A DNA stretch of 64,000 nucleotides from Chitinophagales bacterium (GTDB taxonomy: Bacteria > Bacteroidota > Bacteroidia > Chitinophagales > Saprospiraceae), in the NCBI GenBank assembly GCA_013298955.1, contig JAAFJT010000009.1:1-64000 (forward strand). The letters are read 5' to 3'. The notes beneath the pieces are model-generated. The model did not search any database, had not been told where the DNA came from, and saw only the letters and a program-made list of their open reading frames with translations. Made by a program: the position numbers and the translations under genes. Position 1 is the stretch's first letter; each line of letters begins with the position of its first letter. Positions 27,008 through 34,608 of the stretch are shown piece by piece.

Positions 27008-28051
27008 CTATAATTTAATCCATAAATTCACACTATACGTATTCGATTTATCATGCACTTCTAAGGAATAATTCCCTGCGGGATACATCAATTCCAATCG
27101 CCGTTTCACATTCGCAATCCCAATACCGCCCGATTTTCGCGCCGCTTCCCGCAAAGGCAATTTCTCAGCCTTACTATTTTCGACAAAAAAATTCACTTCG
27201 GCTTGTTCAATCATAATATGAATCGACACATACGATTGACTCAAATGTTGGCTAATCCCATGTTTGAAACAATTTTCAATAAAAGCGATAAATATCAACG
27301 GCGCAATCATCAAATCGCCCGTTTCGCCCTCTACTTCTAATCGAATGTCTGTTTTTTTATGGCGCAATGCCTCCAAATCCAAATAATTGCGCACATAATC
27401 CAATTCTTTGCGCAAAGCAACTTTTTTTTCATTGCATTCATACAACATATAGCGCATCATTTCCGACAATTTAATCACAATTTCGGGGGCATCATCTGAT
27501 TTTTTAAGCGTCAACGCATATAAACTATTCAACGTATTAAACAAAAAGTGTGGATTAATTTGCGATTTTAAAAAATTCAATTCGGTTTGAATATTGCGCG
27601 TATCCAATTCTTGTTTTTCTTGGAGTTGCCGCGCCCATTCGCGCATGATGTAGAAAATCGTCGAAAATCCTGCAATGATAAATGAAAATAAATAATCTGT
27701 ATATTGATGATTTTGAATGTATAAGCGCATATCGGCATTACTCGAATAGTGCAGCATCCGCACCGCCGTCCGAATCGGCGTTATCAGCAACGCGAAGCCA
27801 ATCAGGAATCCAGCATACAACCACAATTTATTTTTATTCAAATAATTCGGAATCAAATACCAAGTATTCGCCCAATGAATCGTTGCTGTAAAGCAAATAA
27901 TATTTAAAAATTTGTCAACTAAGTAAAATAAAATACTGCGCTGACCCGATTGCAACTCTAAATACGTCAATAAAAACCATAAGGTACACCAAAATAAGCC
28001 TTCGTACAGGACTTGCTTGGAGGATAAAAATTTAAATGGATTCCAATTCAT
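27008..28051 (-). CDS. LytS/YehU-type sensor histidine kinase
   Basis: Membrane sensor kinase, 347 residues from the ATG at 28051 (MNWNPFKFLSSKQVLYEG). In-frame codons up to 28093 (MEGLKPSKG...) are a translation of the adjacent palindrome and were excluded. Four predicted membrane segments in the first ~150 residues, then a His_kinase domain with the phospho-acceptor motif QINPHFLFNTLNSLYAL, an N-box (IENCFKHGI), and the G-box SGGIGIANVKRRLEL. Such kinases normally pair with a LytTR regulator, but none is adjacent, so its partner and signal are unknown. Confidence 0.9.
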   Translation of the reverse strand: MNWNPFKFLSSKQVLYEGLFWCTLWFLLTYLELQSGQRSILFYLVDKFLNIICFTATIHWANTWYLIPNYLNKNKLWLYAGFLIGFALLITPIRTAVRMLHYSSNADMRLYIQNHQYTDYLFSFIIAGFSTIFYIMREWARQLQEKQELDTRNIQTELNFLKSQINPHFLFNTLNSLYALTLKKSDDAPEIVIKLSEMMRYMLYECNEKKVALRKELDYVRNYLDLEALRHKKTDIRLEVEGETGDLMIAPLIFIAFIENCFKHGISQHLSQSYVSIHIMIEQAEVNFFVENSKAEKLPLREAARKSGGIGIANVKRRLELMYPAGNYSLEVHDKSNTYSVNLWIKL

Positions 28052-28065
28052 TCGTTTTGCTTGCA

Positions 28066-28098
28066 AACCTTTGGAGGGTTTCAAACCCTCCAAAGGTT
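28066..28098. repeat. Family A palindrome (CTTTGG variant)
   Basis: AACCTTTGGAGGGTTTC then AAACCCTCCAAAGGTT, immediately upstream of the kinase start and 29 bp from a family-B palindrome. Confidence 0.9.
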
Positions 28099-28126
28099 GT
28101 TATACTATGCATATTATGGTTGCTGC

Positions 28127-28298
28127 ACTTTGCGTTAGAGGTTTTGCGATACAATGGGAACACGGATAACGCGGATGTGGCGAATTTTCACAGATTTTTT
28201 CATGAATTGGGCACTGAATTTCAAAAAAAATCCGCGCGAATCCGCCACATCCGCGTCATCCGTGTTCCCATTGTATCCAAAACCACCCGACGCAAAGT
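28127..28298. repeat. Palindrome, family B copy 4
   Basis: Outer arms ACTTTGCGTTAGAGG / CCACCCGACGCAAAGT; inner arms start ACAATGGGAACACGGATAAC on the left and match the right arm with about five mismatches. The loop of ~25 nt resembles that of copy 1 (ATTGGGCAC...AATTTCAAAA). Located 3' of the M28 peptidase gene. Confidence 0.92.
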
Positions 28299-28314
28299 AT
28301 ATACGGTTTGGATT

Positions 28315-29730
28315 TTAATTCAAACCATATTTATCAATCATATAAATCAAGGATGTCATCGCTGCTGTACCCAATTCTAATTCGCGTTGATTGATTTTGT
28401 CAAAAGTATCTTCTGTCGTGTGGTGTAAATCAAAATATCGTTGGGAATCAGGTCTGAAACCAGCAAGAAAAACTTTTTGTTTTTTCATCGGGCTGATGTC
28501 CGAACCAGAACCGCCTTTTTTAAACGACAAATCATAGGATTCCAAAACAGGTGCAGCGATATTTGTCAATTTTTTAAATTGTTCGGTAAAAATTTCACTA
28601 TCTCCATCAAAACTAAAACCGCGCGGTGTAAACCCACCTGCATCCGATTCAAGGGCAAAAATATGCTTTTCACCTTTTTTTTGCGCATTTTCGAGGGCAA
28701 TTTCGGCATATTTCTTGCCGCCCGCCGTTCCATTTTCCTCATTCATAAACAAAACGCAGCGAATCGTCCGCTTCGGACGGTAATTCAATCGCTTCATCAA
28801 GTTCAAAACATCCATCGCTTGCACGCAACCCGCGCCATCATCATGCGCGCCCTGCGCCAAATCCCAAGAATCCAAATGTCCACCCACCAAAATAATTTCA
28901 TTGGGAAATTCAGAACCGCGCCATTCTGCAATCACATTGTTAGAAGGCGCGTCCGCCAACATTTTCCCGCCAGAACGCACCGAAATTTCCAAATTGGCTT
29001 CTTCTTTCAAGGCTTTACTCAATTTTTCGGCATCGCGGGTACTCACACATAAAGCAGGAATTTTGGGCAGACTATCCGTGTAAATCATCGTTCCCGTATG
29101 CGGAAAATCATCAATACGAGTGGTCAAAGAACGCACCAAAACGGCAATCGCACCTTGTTTAGCAGCCCGACTCGCGCCAAAAACGCGTTGATCATTCGCG
29201 CCTCCGTATGCAGCAAAGGTATTGATTTGTTTCGGATCCATCGGGCGATTGAAAAATATAATTTTACCTTTTGCTTTTTCGCCCAAATTATCCACTTCAT
29301 CCAATGTTTTAACTTCAATAACATTTCCTTTCAACGTCTTATCCGCCGTTCCGACAGAGCCGCCCAAAGCCACTGTATTTAAAAAACTCATCGATTTGGC
29401 GCGTTTCATACTGACAATCGGTTTCGCCCCGCGTTCCCAGCGCGGAACCATACACGGTTGCAACCAAACCGAATCGGCATGCAGCGTATCCAACATCTGC
29501 CGCGTGTAGGCAACCGCCCGTTCTGCTTGCGGCGAGCCACTCAACCTACCCCCAATCTGCGTACACAAGTGGCGCAACCATTCATAACCCCGACTTTCGG
29601 TCAACGCTTTATCATAAATTTGGCGCACAAAAAGCGCGTCTGCATCATTTGAAGGCGCGTCTTGTCCAAAAAGCGGGCTAAAAAAGCTCCAACAAAGCGC
29701 GATAAATAAAGGTTTACGTAAAAAATTCAT
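28315..29730 (-). CDS. M28 family metallopeptidase, carboxypeptidase Q-like
   Basis: Exported di-zinc exopeptidase, 471 residues; signal peptide MNFLRKPLFIALCWSFFSP then LFGQ. Zinc site and catalysis: LVGGHLDSWD (His and the general Asp), AHDDGAGC (bridging Asp), FMNEENGTAGG (Glu pair), ALESDAGG and DLHHTTEDTFDKI (last His). A PA-like insert lies at about 110-230. Likely trims dipeptides or amino acids from peptides in the periplasm. Confidence 0.92.
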   Translation of the reverse strand: MNFLRKPLFIALCWSFFSPLFGQDAPSNDADALFVRQIYDKALTESRGYEWLRHLCTQIGGRLSGSPQAERAVAYTRQMLDTLHADSVWLQPCMVPRWERGAKPIVSMKRAKSMSFLNTVALGGSVGTADKTLKGNVIEVKTLDEVDNLGEKAKGKIIFFNRPMDPKQINTFAAYGGANDQRVFGASRAAKQGAIAVLVRSLTTRIDDFPHTGTMIYTDSLPKIPALCVSTRDAEKLSKALKEEANLEISVRSGGKMLADAPSNNVIAEWRGSEFPNEIILVGGHLDSWDLAQGAHDDGAGCVQAMDVLNLMKRLNYRPKRTIRCVLFMNEENGTAGGKKYAEIALENAQKKGEKHIFALESDAGGFTPRGFSFDGDSEIFTEQFKKLTNIAAPVLESYDLSFKKGGSGSDISPMKKQKVFLAGFRPDSQRYFDLHHTTEDTFDKINQRELELGTAAMTSLIYMIDKYGLN

Positions 29731-29936
29731 ATTTTGGATATTAAATTTTGAAACAAAATTAAAAACTAAAAATTAATTTAAATTAAGAAAAATATTGCTT
29801 TAAAAAGTATTTTTAAGCAATTAAATATTGATTTTAAAAAACACACTTGCTTATTTTAGGTAAAAAACAATTCTTTTTATTCTTTTTTTTTAACATATAA
29901 AATCATTTTATTAGCAAGATTTAAATTTTTTTTTAC

Positions 29937-29944
29937 TATCTTTG
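29937..29944 (+). promoter_or_regulatory. Orphan -7 box TATCTTTG
   Basis: Perfect TAnnTTTG on the + strand after an A/T-rich tract, with no open reading frame following before a strong terminator at about 30184-30223. No -33 TTG seen at standard spacing. Confidence 0.35.
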
Positions 29945-29982
29945 TGTCCAGAAAGGACTTATTGTATTTAGTACATTAAGTC

Positions 29983-30064
29983 TGAATGAGGATTGATGGG
30001 ATTGTCAGGATTTTATTAGGATAAATCTTAACAGAATCCTGCCAATCCCATCAATCCTAATTCA
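29983..30064. repeat. Palindrome, family F (GGATT every 9 bp)
   Basis: Left arm TGAATGAGGATTGATGGGAT.. pairs with ..ATCCCATCAATCCTAATTCA over about 35 bp with few mismatches. GGATT recurs three times at 9-bp spacing. It is located between two divergent genes. Confidence 0.9.
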
Positions 30065-30183
30065 AAAATGGGGTTTAAACGATTAAATGAAGTTCGTACT
30101 ATCTCAAAATGGATTGTATCCATCAAAGCAAGATAGTTCCGATGCAAAGATATTTATAATTTGGTTTTATTTGGTTAGGGCTG

Positions 30184-30223
30184 GAGGTAGTGGGTCACAC
30201 TGCCTCTTTTTTTTTATTTTTTT
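30184..30223 (+). terminator. Intrinsic terminator with long U-tract
   Basis: 9-bp stem GAGGTAGTG/CACTGCCTC with one G-U pair, loop GGTCA, then TTTTTTTTT, A, TTTTTTT. An outer GGGCT (30178-30182) can pair with AGCCC (30225-30229). Confidence 0.75.
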
Positions 30224-30312
30224 AAGCCCAAAACGTGCAATTCTGTTGAAAATCCAATACTTTTGTTTGTCTAATTCAGACCATCTTCACCAAGCAACTT
30301 ATCGTGAAAAAC

Positions 30313-31275
30313 ATGAAAAATATTTTTTGTATTCTGATTAGTTTGATACTGAACATATTGCATGCACAACAACCTGTACAATATAGTCTGTATTTTCTAA
30401 ATCCAACCGCATTTAACCCTGCCGCAGCAGGTACTGAAAACTCGCTTGTTTTCACAGGCGGCTTCCGACAACAGTGGTCTGGCTTTGAGGGTGCGCCCCA
30501 AACCCAAGTCATTACGGTACATTTGCCTGTTTATTATTTGAGCAGTGGGGTTGGTTTGAAAATCGAAAACGACCTATTAGGGGCGCGGCGCATGACGCAA
30601 GTGCAATTGCAATGGAGCGTTGGACAGAAAATGGCTGGGGGCATTTTATCCGTTGGTGCGGGCGGTGGATTGGCGCAATTGGCAATTGATTTCACTAAAT
30701 TGCGTACACCTGACGGGGAATATGGGAGTAGTTTCAACCATAATGACAACAATTTGAATGTACCCGCGCTCAATGCGACCGCGCCTATTTTGGAAGCGGG
30801 CGTTTATTTCAAAAATGAACGATTGAGTTTGGGTGTCGGCGCGACCCAATTGACGGAATCTAAATTCCGCCTTCAAGAAGAAAAATTAACGAATTGGCAA
30901 ACCAAAAGAAGCCTTTTTGCCCATTTTAGCACAGGTATAACGCTTTTTGGCAATTTGAAATGCCATCCAACCGTCTTGTTGAAGTCCGATTTGACCCAAC
31001 ACCAAGCCGATTTTAGTTTATACGGGCAATATGATGAAAACATTTTGTTGGGTGCCAGTTATCGCGGATATAGCACGAAGGCGACCGATGCGGTTGTTTT
31101 TTTTGCGGGCTTTAAGTTGAACCCTCAATGGCGATTGAATTATGCTTATGATTGGACGCTTTCGCCGCTTCGGACGGTGCAAACGGGTTCACATGAAATT
31201 ATTTTACAATATAACTTAGGACAATCCTTCGGTAGAGGCAAATTGCCGCCCATTATTTATAATCCAAGATTTTGA
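30313..31275 (+). CDS. PorP/SprF family type IX secretion outer-membrane protein
   Basis: 320 residues from the ATG at 30313; an in-frame GTG at 30304 would add three. Signal peptide ILISLILNILHAQ, then the family hallmark QPVQYSLYFLNPTAFNPAAA, TGGFRQQWSGFEGAPQTQ, and alternating beta strands to an aromatic C-terminus. PorP/SprF proteins assist secretion or anchoring of T9SS type-B-CTD proteins. Unlike the copy at 47388, no such adhesin is adjacent; the neighbours are a peptidase and parC. Confidence 0.9.
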   Translation: MKNIFCILISLILNILHAQQPVQYSLYFLNPTAFNPAAAGTENSLVFTGGFRQQWSGFEGAPQTQVITVHLPVYYLSSGVGLKIENDLLGARRMTQVQLQWSVGQKMAGGILSVGAGGGLAQLAIDFTKLRTPDGEYGSSFNHNDNNLNVPALNATAPILEAGVYFKNERLSLGVGATQLTESKFRLQEEKLTNWQTKRSLFAHFSTGITLFGNLKCHPTVLLKSDLTQHQADFSLYGQYDENILLGASYRGYSTKATDAVVFFAGFKLNPQWRLNYAYDWTLSPLRTVQTGSHEIILQYNLGQSFGRGKLPPIIYNPRF

Positions 31276-31306
31276 AAGATACTTGTTCTACGACAGTTGT
31301 GAAATC

Positions 31307-31339
31307 AACGTGCGTCAAGTTTGAAACTTAACGCACGTT
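31307..31339. terminator. Palindrome between PorP/SprF and parC ends
   Basis: AACGTGCGTCAAGTTT facing AAACTTAACGCACGTT, a 33-bp inverted repeat with one mismatch pair, between convergent gene ends. Its size and layout match family A, but the sequence differs. Confidence 0.8.
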
Positions 31340-31428
31340 ATACTTACATTGACTTACAAGTCATTTAGAAAATGTATAGTTTATCTTAATCATTTTAAAA
31401 GCGGTTTATGCTTTACTTTCAAATAAAT

Positions 31429-33978
31429 TTAGGCATCAAACAAGGTAATTGCATCTTGCGCTTCTGCAATGACCAAACTCACATTCATTAATTTTTGGTC
31501 GGTCATTTTATTGCCGATGGCTTTCCAACCTTTGATTTCCGCTAATTCATCCAAATTCGCCACACCATCTACTTTTTTAGAGCCTAATTTTATCGAATAT
31601 TGAAATTTCTGATTGGATTCGACTGAAACGAATAATAATTGCGTTTTTTTATGTTCCGTTACAAAAAGAAACCTTTCGTTGATTTTCGAGGTTTCAATTT
31701 TGAAACGTTTTACCATTGTCCATTCTTTATTGCCATCGAAATACACCGCCGCAACCACTGTTTCCATATCCCATTTTCCAATATGACATAAAGGATTGAT
31801 TTCAAAGTACTTATTGATTTCAGGTTCGCAAATTTCATACGTCCCATCTTTGTAAATCGCTATAATTTTATCACCTGTATCGTATTCACCTAAATATTGA
31901 CCGCGTTCATCCGCATTTAATTTCCCACTGACGCTATCCATCCAAATTTTCTTTGCTCCAATCGTCGATTTGCCCGCCTCTTTTTGCGTCACACGGCGCA
32001 CGGGATATTTGGAAACAATGTTGCCATGCGCCGTTCTGCCCTTGATTGCCAATTCTGCAAAATCGTACGCAAGCACCTTTTTCAACGCTGTGGAAGATTG
32101 CGATAAGCCTATTTCTACAATTTCAGACTCCGAATTGGGATTTGACGTGAAGTAAAGTACCCGCGAATTAGGATTTCCCTGCGTCAAATCGTACTCTGCA
32201 CTGCGCGTAATCGCTGTTACATTAAATCTTTTTGCATACGTAACACCCGTCTTTCCATCCAAATAGACCAAATTATACGTTGTTCGCTCATCGCCTTTGC
32301 GCCAGACTGCCACATGAATCAAATCTTTCCCAACAAACACTTTATCCGCCACTTTCACCACTTGGAATTTGCCATCCTTGCGGAACACAATAATATCGTC
32401 TATATCCGAACAATCGCTGATAAAATCGTCCTTTTTCAAACCCAAACCAATGAAACCTTCTTTGAAATTGGCGTATAATTTTGCATTATTCGCCACCACT
32501 TCTGCGGCTTGAATCGTGTCAAAAACGCGGATTTCGGTTTTGCGTTCCCGCCCTTTTCCATACTTTTTCAACAAATTTTCAAAATATTGAATCGAATAAT
32601 CATTTAACTGATCCAAATTAAATTTGACTTGTTCGTACTCTTTTTGCAATTTTTGCAAGTATTCTTCCACTGCAAACGCATTATATTTGGAAATACGCTT
32701 AATTTTAATTTCCGTCAAACGCGCCACATCGTTTTCATTCACAGGGCGAAACAATCGAATCCGTTTATCATTGGAACGCGGTTTTTCTTCGATTGGAACG
32801 ACAAATTTTTTCAATTGCATTGGAATAATTTCCAATACTTGTTCCCAACTTTCCGCCGTTTCAATCTTGTGATAAATGCGATTTTCAATAAAAACCTTCT
32901 CCAACGAAGCAAAGTGCATCAATTCCTCCAATTCACCGCGCCGAATTTCCAATTCGCGTTTCAATAAATCCCGCGTTTGAAACGTGCAACGCGTCAAAAT
33001 ATCATGCACATCCAAAAAATGCGGTCGGTCTTGAACGATAATACAGGCATTCGGCGAAATGCTCATTTCACAATCCGTGAACGCATACAAGGCATCCACC
33101 GTCACATCGGGCGAAGTGCCGGGCATTAATTCAATCCCAATTTCCACATTTGCCGCCGTATTATCCACGACTTTTTTGATTTTAATTTTGCCTTTATCGA
33201 CCGCTTTGAGGATACTTTCAATCAAATCTCCTGTCGTCGTTCCATAAGGCAACTCATTGATTATCAATGATTTTTTATCTTTTGAAATTTCTATTTTCGC
33301 TCGAACGCGGACTTTTCCACCCCGTTTCCCTGCATTATAATTGGCAACATCCACCATGCCGCCCGTCCGAAAATCGGGCAACAAATGCGGCGATTGACCG
33401 CGCAACACCGCGATACTGCCCTCAATCAACTCTATAAAATTATGCGGCAAAATCTTGGTACTCAACCCCACCGCAATCCCTTCCACCCCATGCACCAACA
33501 ATAATGGAAATTTAACAGGCAACGCCACAGGTTCTTTTTTGCGCCCGTCATAAGAAAGTTGCCAATTCGTCGTTTGCGCATTGAAAATCACTTCGAGTGC
33601 GAATTTCGTCAATCGCGCCTCAATGTACCGCGCCGCCGCCGCACTATCGCCAGTGCGCACATCGCCCCAGTTGCCCTGACAATCAATGAGTAAATCCTTC
33701 TGCCCCATATGCACCAATGCGTCCGTGATAGAAGCATCGCCGTGAGGGTGAAATTGCATAGTTTGCCCAATAACATTTGCCACTTTATGAAATCGACCAT
33801 CATCCATTTCGCGCAACGCGTGCAAAATGCGTCTTTGTACGGGTTTCAACCCATCTTCGACCGCAGGAACCGCGCGTTCCAAAATAACATAAGAGGCGTA
33901 ATCCAAGAAATAATCTTGGTACATGTGATTGAGTGAGATGATTTTATCTTCTTTTTCTCCAGTATTCAGTGCAATCAT
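31429..33978 (-). CDS. parC: DNA topoisomerase IV subunit A
   Basis: Type IIA topoisomerase breakage-reunion subunit, 849 residues, decatenates daughter chromosomes with ParE. N-terminal winged helix with RRILHALREMDDGRFHKV and HPHGDASI, catalytic Tyr in AAARYIEARL, tower and coiled-coil region at about 330-470, and a C-terminal beta-pinwheel from about 520. I see no GyrA box, and the shorter, divergent C-terminus favours ParC over GyrA. No parE neighbour in the window. Confidence 0.87.
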   Translation of the reverse strand: MIALNTGEKEDKIISLNHMYQDYFLDYASYVILERAVPAVEDGLKPVQRRILHALREMDDGRFHKVANVIGQTMQFHPHGDASITDALVHMGQKDLLIDCQGNWGDVRTGDSAAAARYIEARLTKFALEVIFNAQTTNWQLSYDGRKKEPVALPVKFPLLLVHGVEGIAVGLSTKILPHNFIELIEGSIAVLRGQSPHLLPDFRTGGMVDVANYNAGKRGGKVRVRAKIEISKDKKSLIINELPYGTTTGDLIESILKAVDKGKIKIKKVVDNTAANVEIGIELMPGTSPDVTVDALYAFTDCEMSISPNACIIVQDRPHFLDVHDILTRCTFQTRDLLKRELEIRRGELEELMHFASLEKVFIENRIYHKIETAESWEQVLEIIPMQLKKFVVPIEEKPRSNDKRIRLFRPVNENDVARLTEIKIKRISKYNAFAVEEYLQKLQKEYEQVKFNLDQLNDYSIQYFENLLKKYGKGRERKTEIRVFDTIQAAEVVANNAKLYANFKEGFIGLGLKKDDFISDCSDIDDIIVFRKDGKFQVVKVADKVFVGKDLIHVAVWRKGDERTTYNLVYLDGKTGVTYAKRFNVTAITRSAEYDLTQGNPNSRVLYFTSNPNSESEIVEIGLSQSSTALKKVLAYDFAELAIKGRTAHGNIVSKYPVRRVTQKEAGKSTIGAKKIWMDSVSGKLNADERGQYLGEYDTGDKIIAIYKDGTYEICEPEINKYFEINPLCHIGKWDMETVVAAVYFDGNKEWTMVKRFKIETSKINERFLFVTEHKKTQLLFVSVESNQKFQYSIKLGSKKVDGVANLDELAEIKGWKAIGNKMTDQKLMNVSLVIAEAQDAITLFDA

Positions 33979-34016
33979 ATTTTGATTTTTAGCTTTATTT
34001 TTACTGCAATGCCGCG

Positions 34017-34045
34017 CAAAGGTACACCTTTTTTGAAAAAAACAA
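34017..34045 (-). promoter_or_regulatory. Promoter of parC (TTG-N18-TACCTTTG)
   Basis: Minus-strand TTG (34043-34045), 18-nt spacer, TACCTTTG (34017-34024), about 40 nt upstream of the start codon. Same spacing as the promoter at 51782-51810. Confidence 0.65.
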
Positions 34046-34203
34046 TAAACTTTTTGTTTAAATTACATTTTTTTAAAACATAATGTTTTTATTTAAATAT
34101 TGAATCGCAATACTCGACAACTTTGCACACGGCTATACAGTTACTTTTTCGTGTATAATTTAAATTTATTCTTGCAAAAAGCGTTTTTTTTCAAAAAAAC
34201 ATT

Positions 34204-34211
34204 TAACTTTG
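34204..34211 (+). promoter_or_regulatory. Putative -7 box for the bS22-like gene
   Basis: TAACTTTG on the + strand, 75 nt before the small basic ORF. Confidence 0.45.
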
Positions 34212-34285
34212 CGCTCCTTTTCGCAAGAAGGGTCTCCTATATATAAAATTTTTTATTATTTAATCTCTATAAAGAAATTATCAAT

Positions 34286-34375
34286 ATGCCTTGTGGAAAA
34301 AAACGGAAGCGTCATAAAATCGCAACCCACAAAAGAAAAAAAAGACTACGTAAGAATCGCCACAAAAAGAAATAG
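34286..34375 (+). CDS. AURKAIP1/COX24 (bS22/mS38-like) small basic protein, 29 aa
   Basis: A complete 29-codon ORF beginning MPCGKKRKRHKIATHKRKKR and ending LRKNRHKKK. 17 of 29 residues are Lys or Arg, and the KRKRHK...HKRKKRLRKNRHKKK pattern fits the AURKAIP1/COX24 C-terminal domain, found in small ribosome-associated proteins (bS22 in mycobacteria, mS38 in mitochondria). I recall near-identical ORFs in other Bacteroidota. It has its own -7 box and is followed by a short perfect hairpin (34384-34402). Ribosome association is inferred. Confidence 0.8.
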   Translation: MPCGKKRKRHKIATHKRKKRLRKNRHKKK

Positions 34376-34383
34376 AATAAAAT

Positions 34384-34523
34384 AAGTTGCCCTGCAACTT
34401 ACTTTGTTTTACGGAAAGCGAGTCGCGTCCGATATTTTAAAACCCAAAGTTTTAAAATGCCGATAGGAATGTCGAAAACAAAACCCTCAACAAAGTGTTT
34501 ACAGAGGGTGTTTTCGGTATTCC
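34384..34523 (+). promoter_or_regulatory. Three consecutive stem-loops between bS22-like gene and RNase gene
   Basis: Stem 1 TAAGTTGC/GCAACTTA (34384-34402). Stem 2 ATTTTAAAAC/GTTTTAAAAT (34435-34459). Stem 3 GGAATGTCGAAAAC/GTTTTCGGTATTCC with inner ACCCTC/GAGGGT (34467-34523). Stem 1 may terminate the bS22-like transcript. The others precede the RNase E/G -7 box (34544-34551). Confidence 0.55.
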
Positions 34524-34543
34524 TTTCTGCGTATGTTTTACAA

Positions 34544-34551
34544 TATGTTTG
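34544..34551 (+). promoter_or_regulatory. Putative -7 box of the RNase E/G gene
   Basis: TATGTTTG, 57 nt upstream of the GTG start. Confidence 0.4.
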
Positions 34552-34608
34552 CACGGTGGTTTGGGAGCTTCCGAAACGACCCTTTTTTAAAAAAATTTAC
34601 ATAGCGTT

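Larger units (their letters stand above)
29946..30223 (+). ncRNA. Candidate structured non-coding RNA
   Basis: Between a TATCTTTG box and an intrinsic terminator lie five successive hairpins and no convincing gene: GTCC/GGAC at 29946-29958; CTTATTGTA/TACATTAAG at 29958-29980; a family-F palindrome at 29983-30064; ACTATCT/AGATAGT (30098-30137) enclosing ATGGAT/ATCCAT; and the terminator GAGGTAGTG/CACTGCCTC (30184-30206) followed by nine T. It could instead be a long attenuated leader of the PorP/SprF gene at 30313. I do not recognise it as 6S, tmRNA, SRP or RNase P RNA. Confidence 0.4.

Noticed and set aside
28052-28093. N-terminal extension MEGLKPSKGLQAKR of the histidine kinase
   Set aside because: It is encoded by the family-A palindrome; the ATG at 28051 fits the domain start.
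30087-30341. 84-codon + strand ORF upstream of PorP/SprF
   Set aside because: It runs through a hairpin and T-rich terminator (Phe-rich stretch) and overlaps the real gene start; it has no protein-like features.
34384-34523. Riboswitch upstream of the RNase E/G gene
   Set aside because: Stems are present, but they lie upstream of the best -7 box and match no riboswitch I know; kept only as structured sequence.
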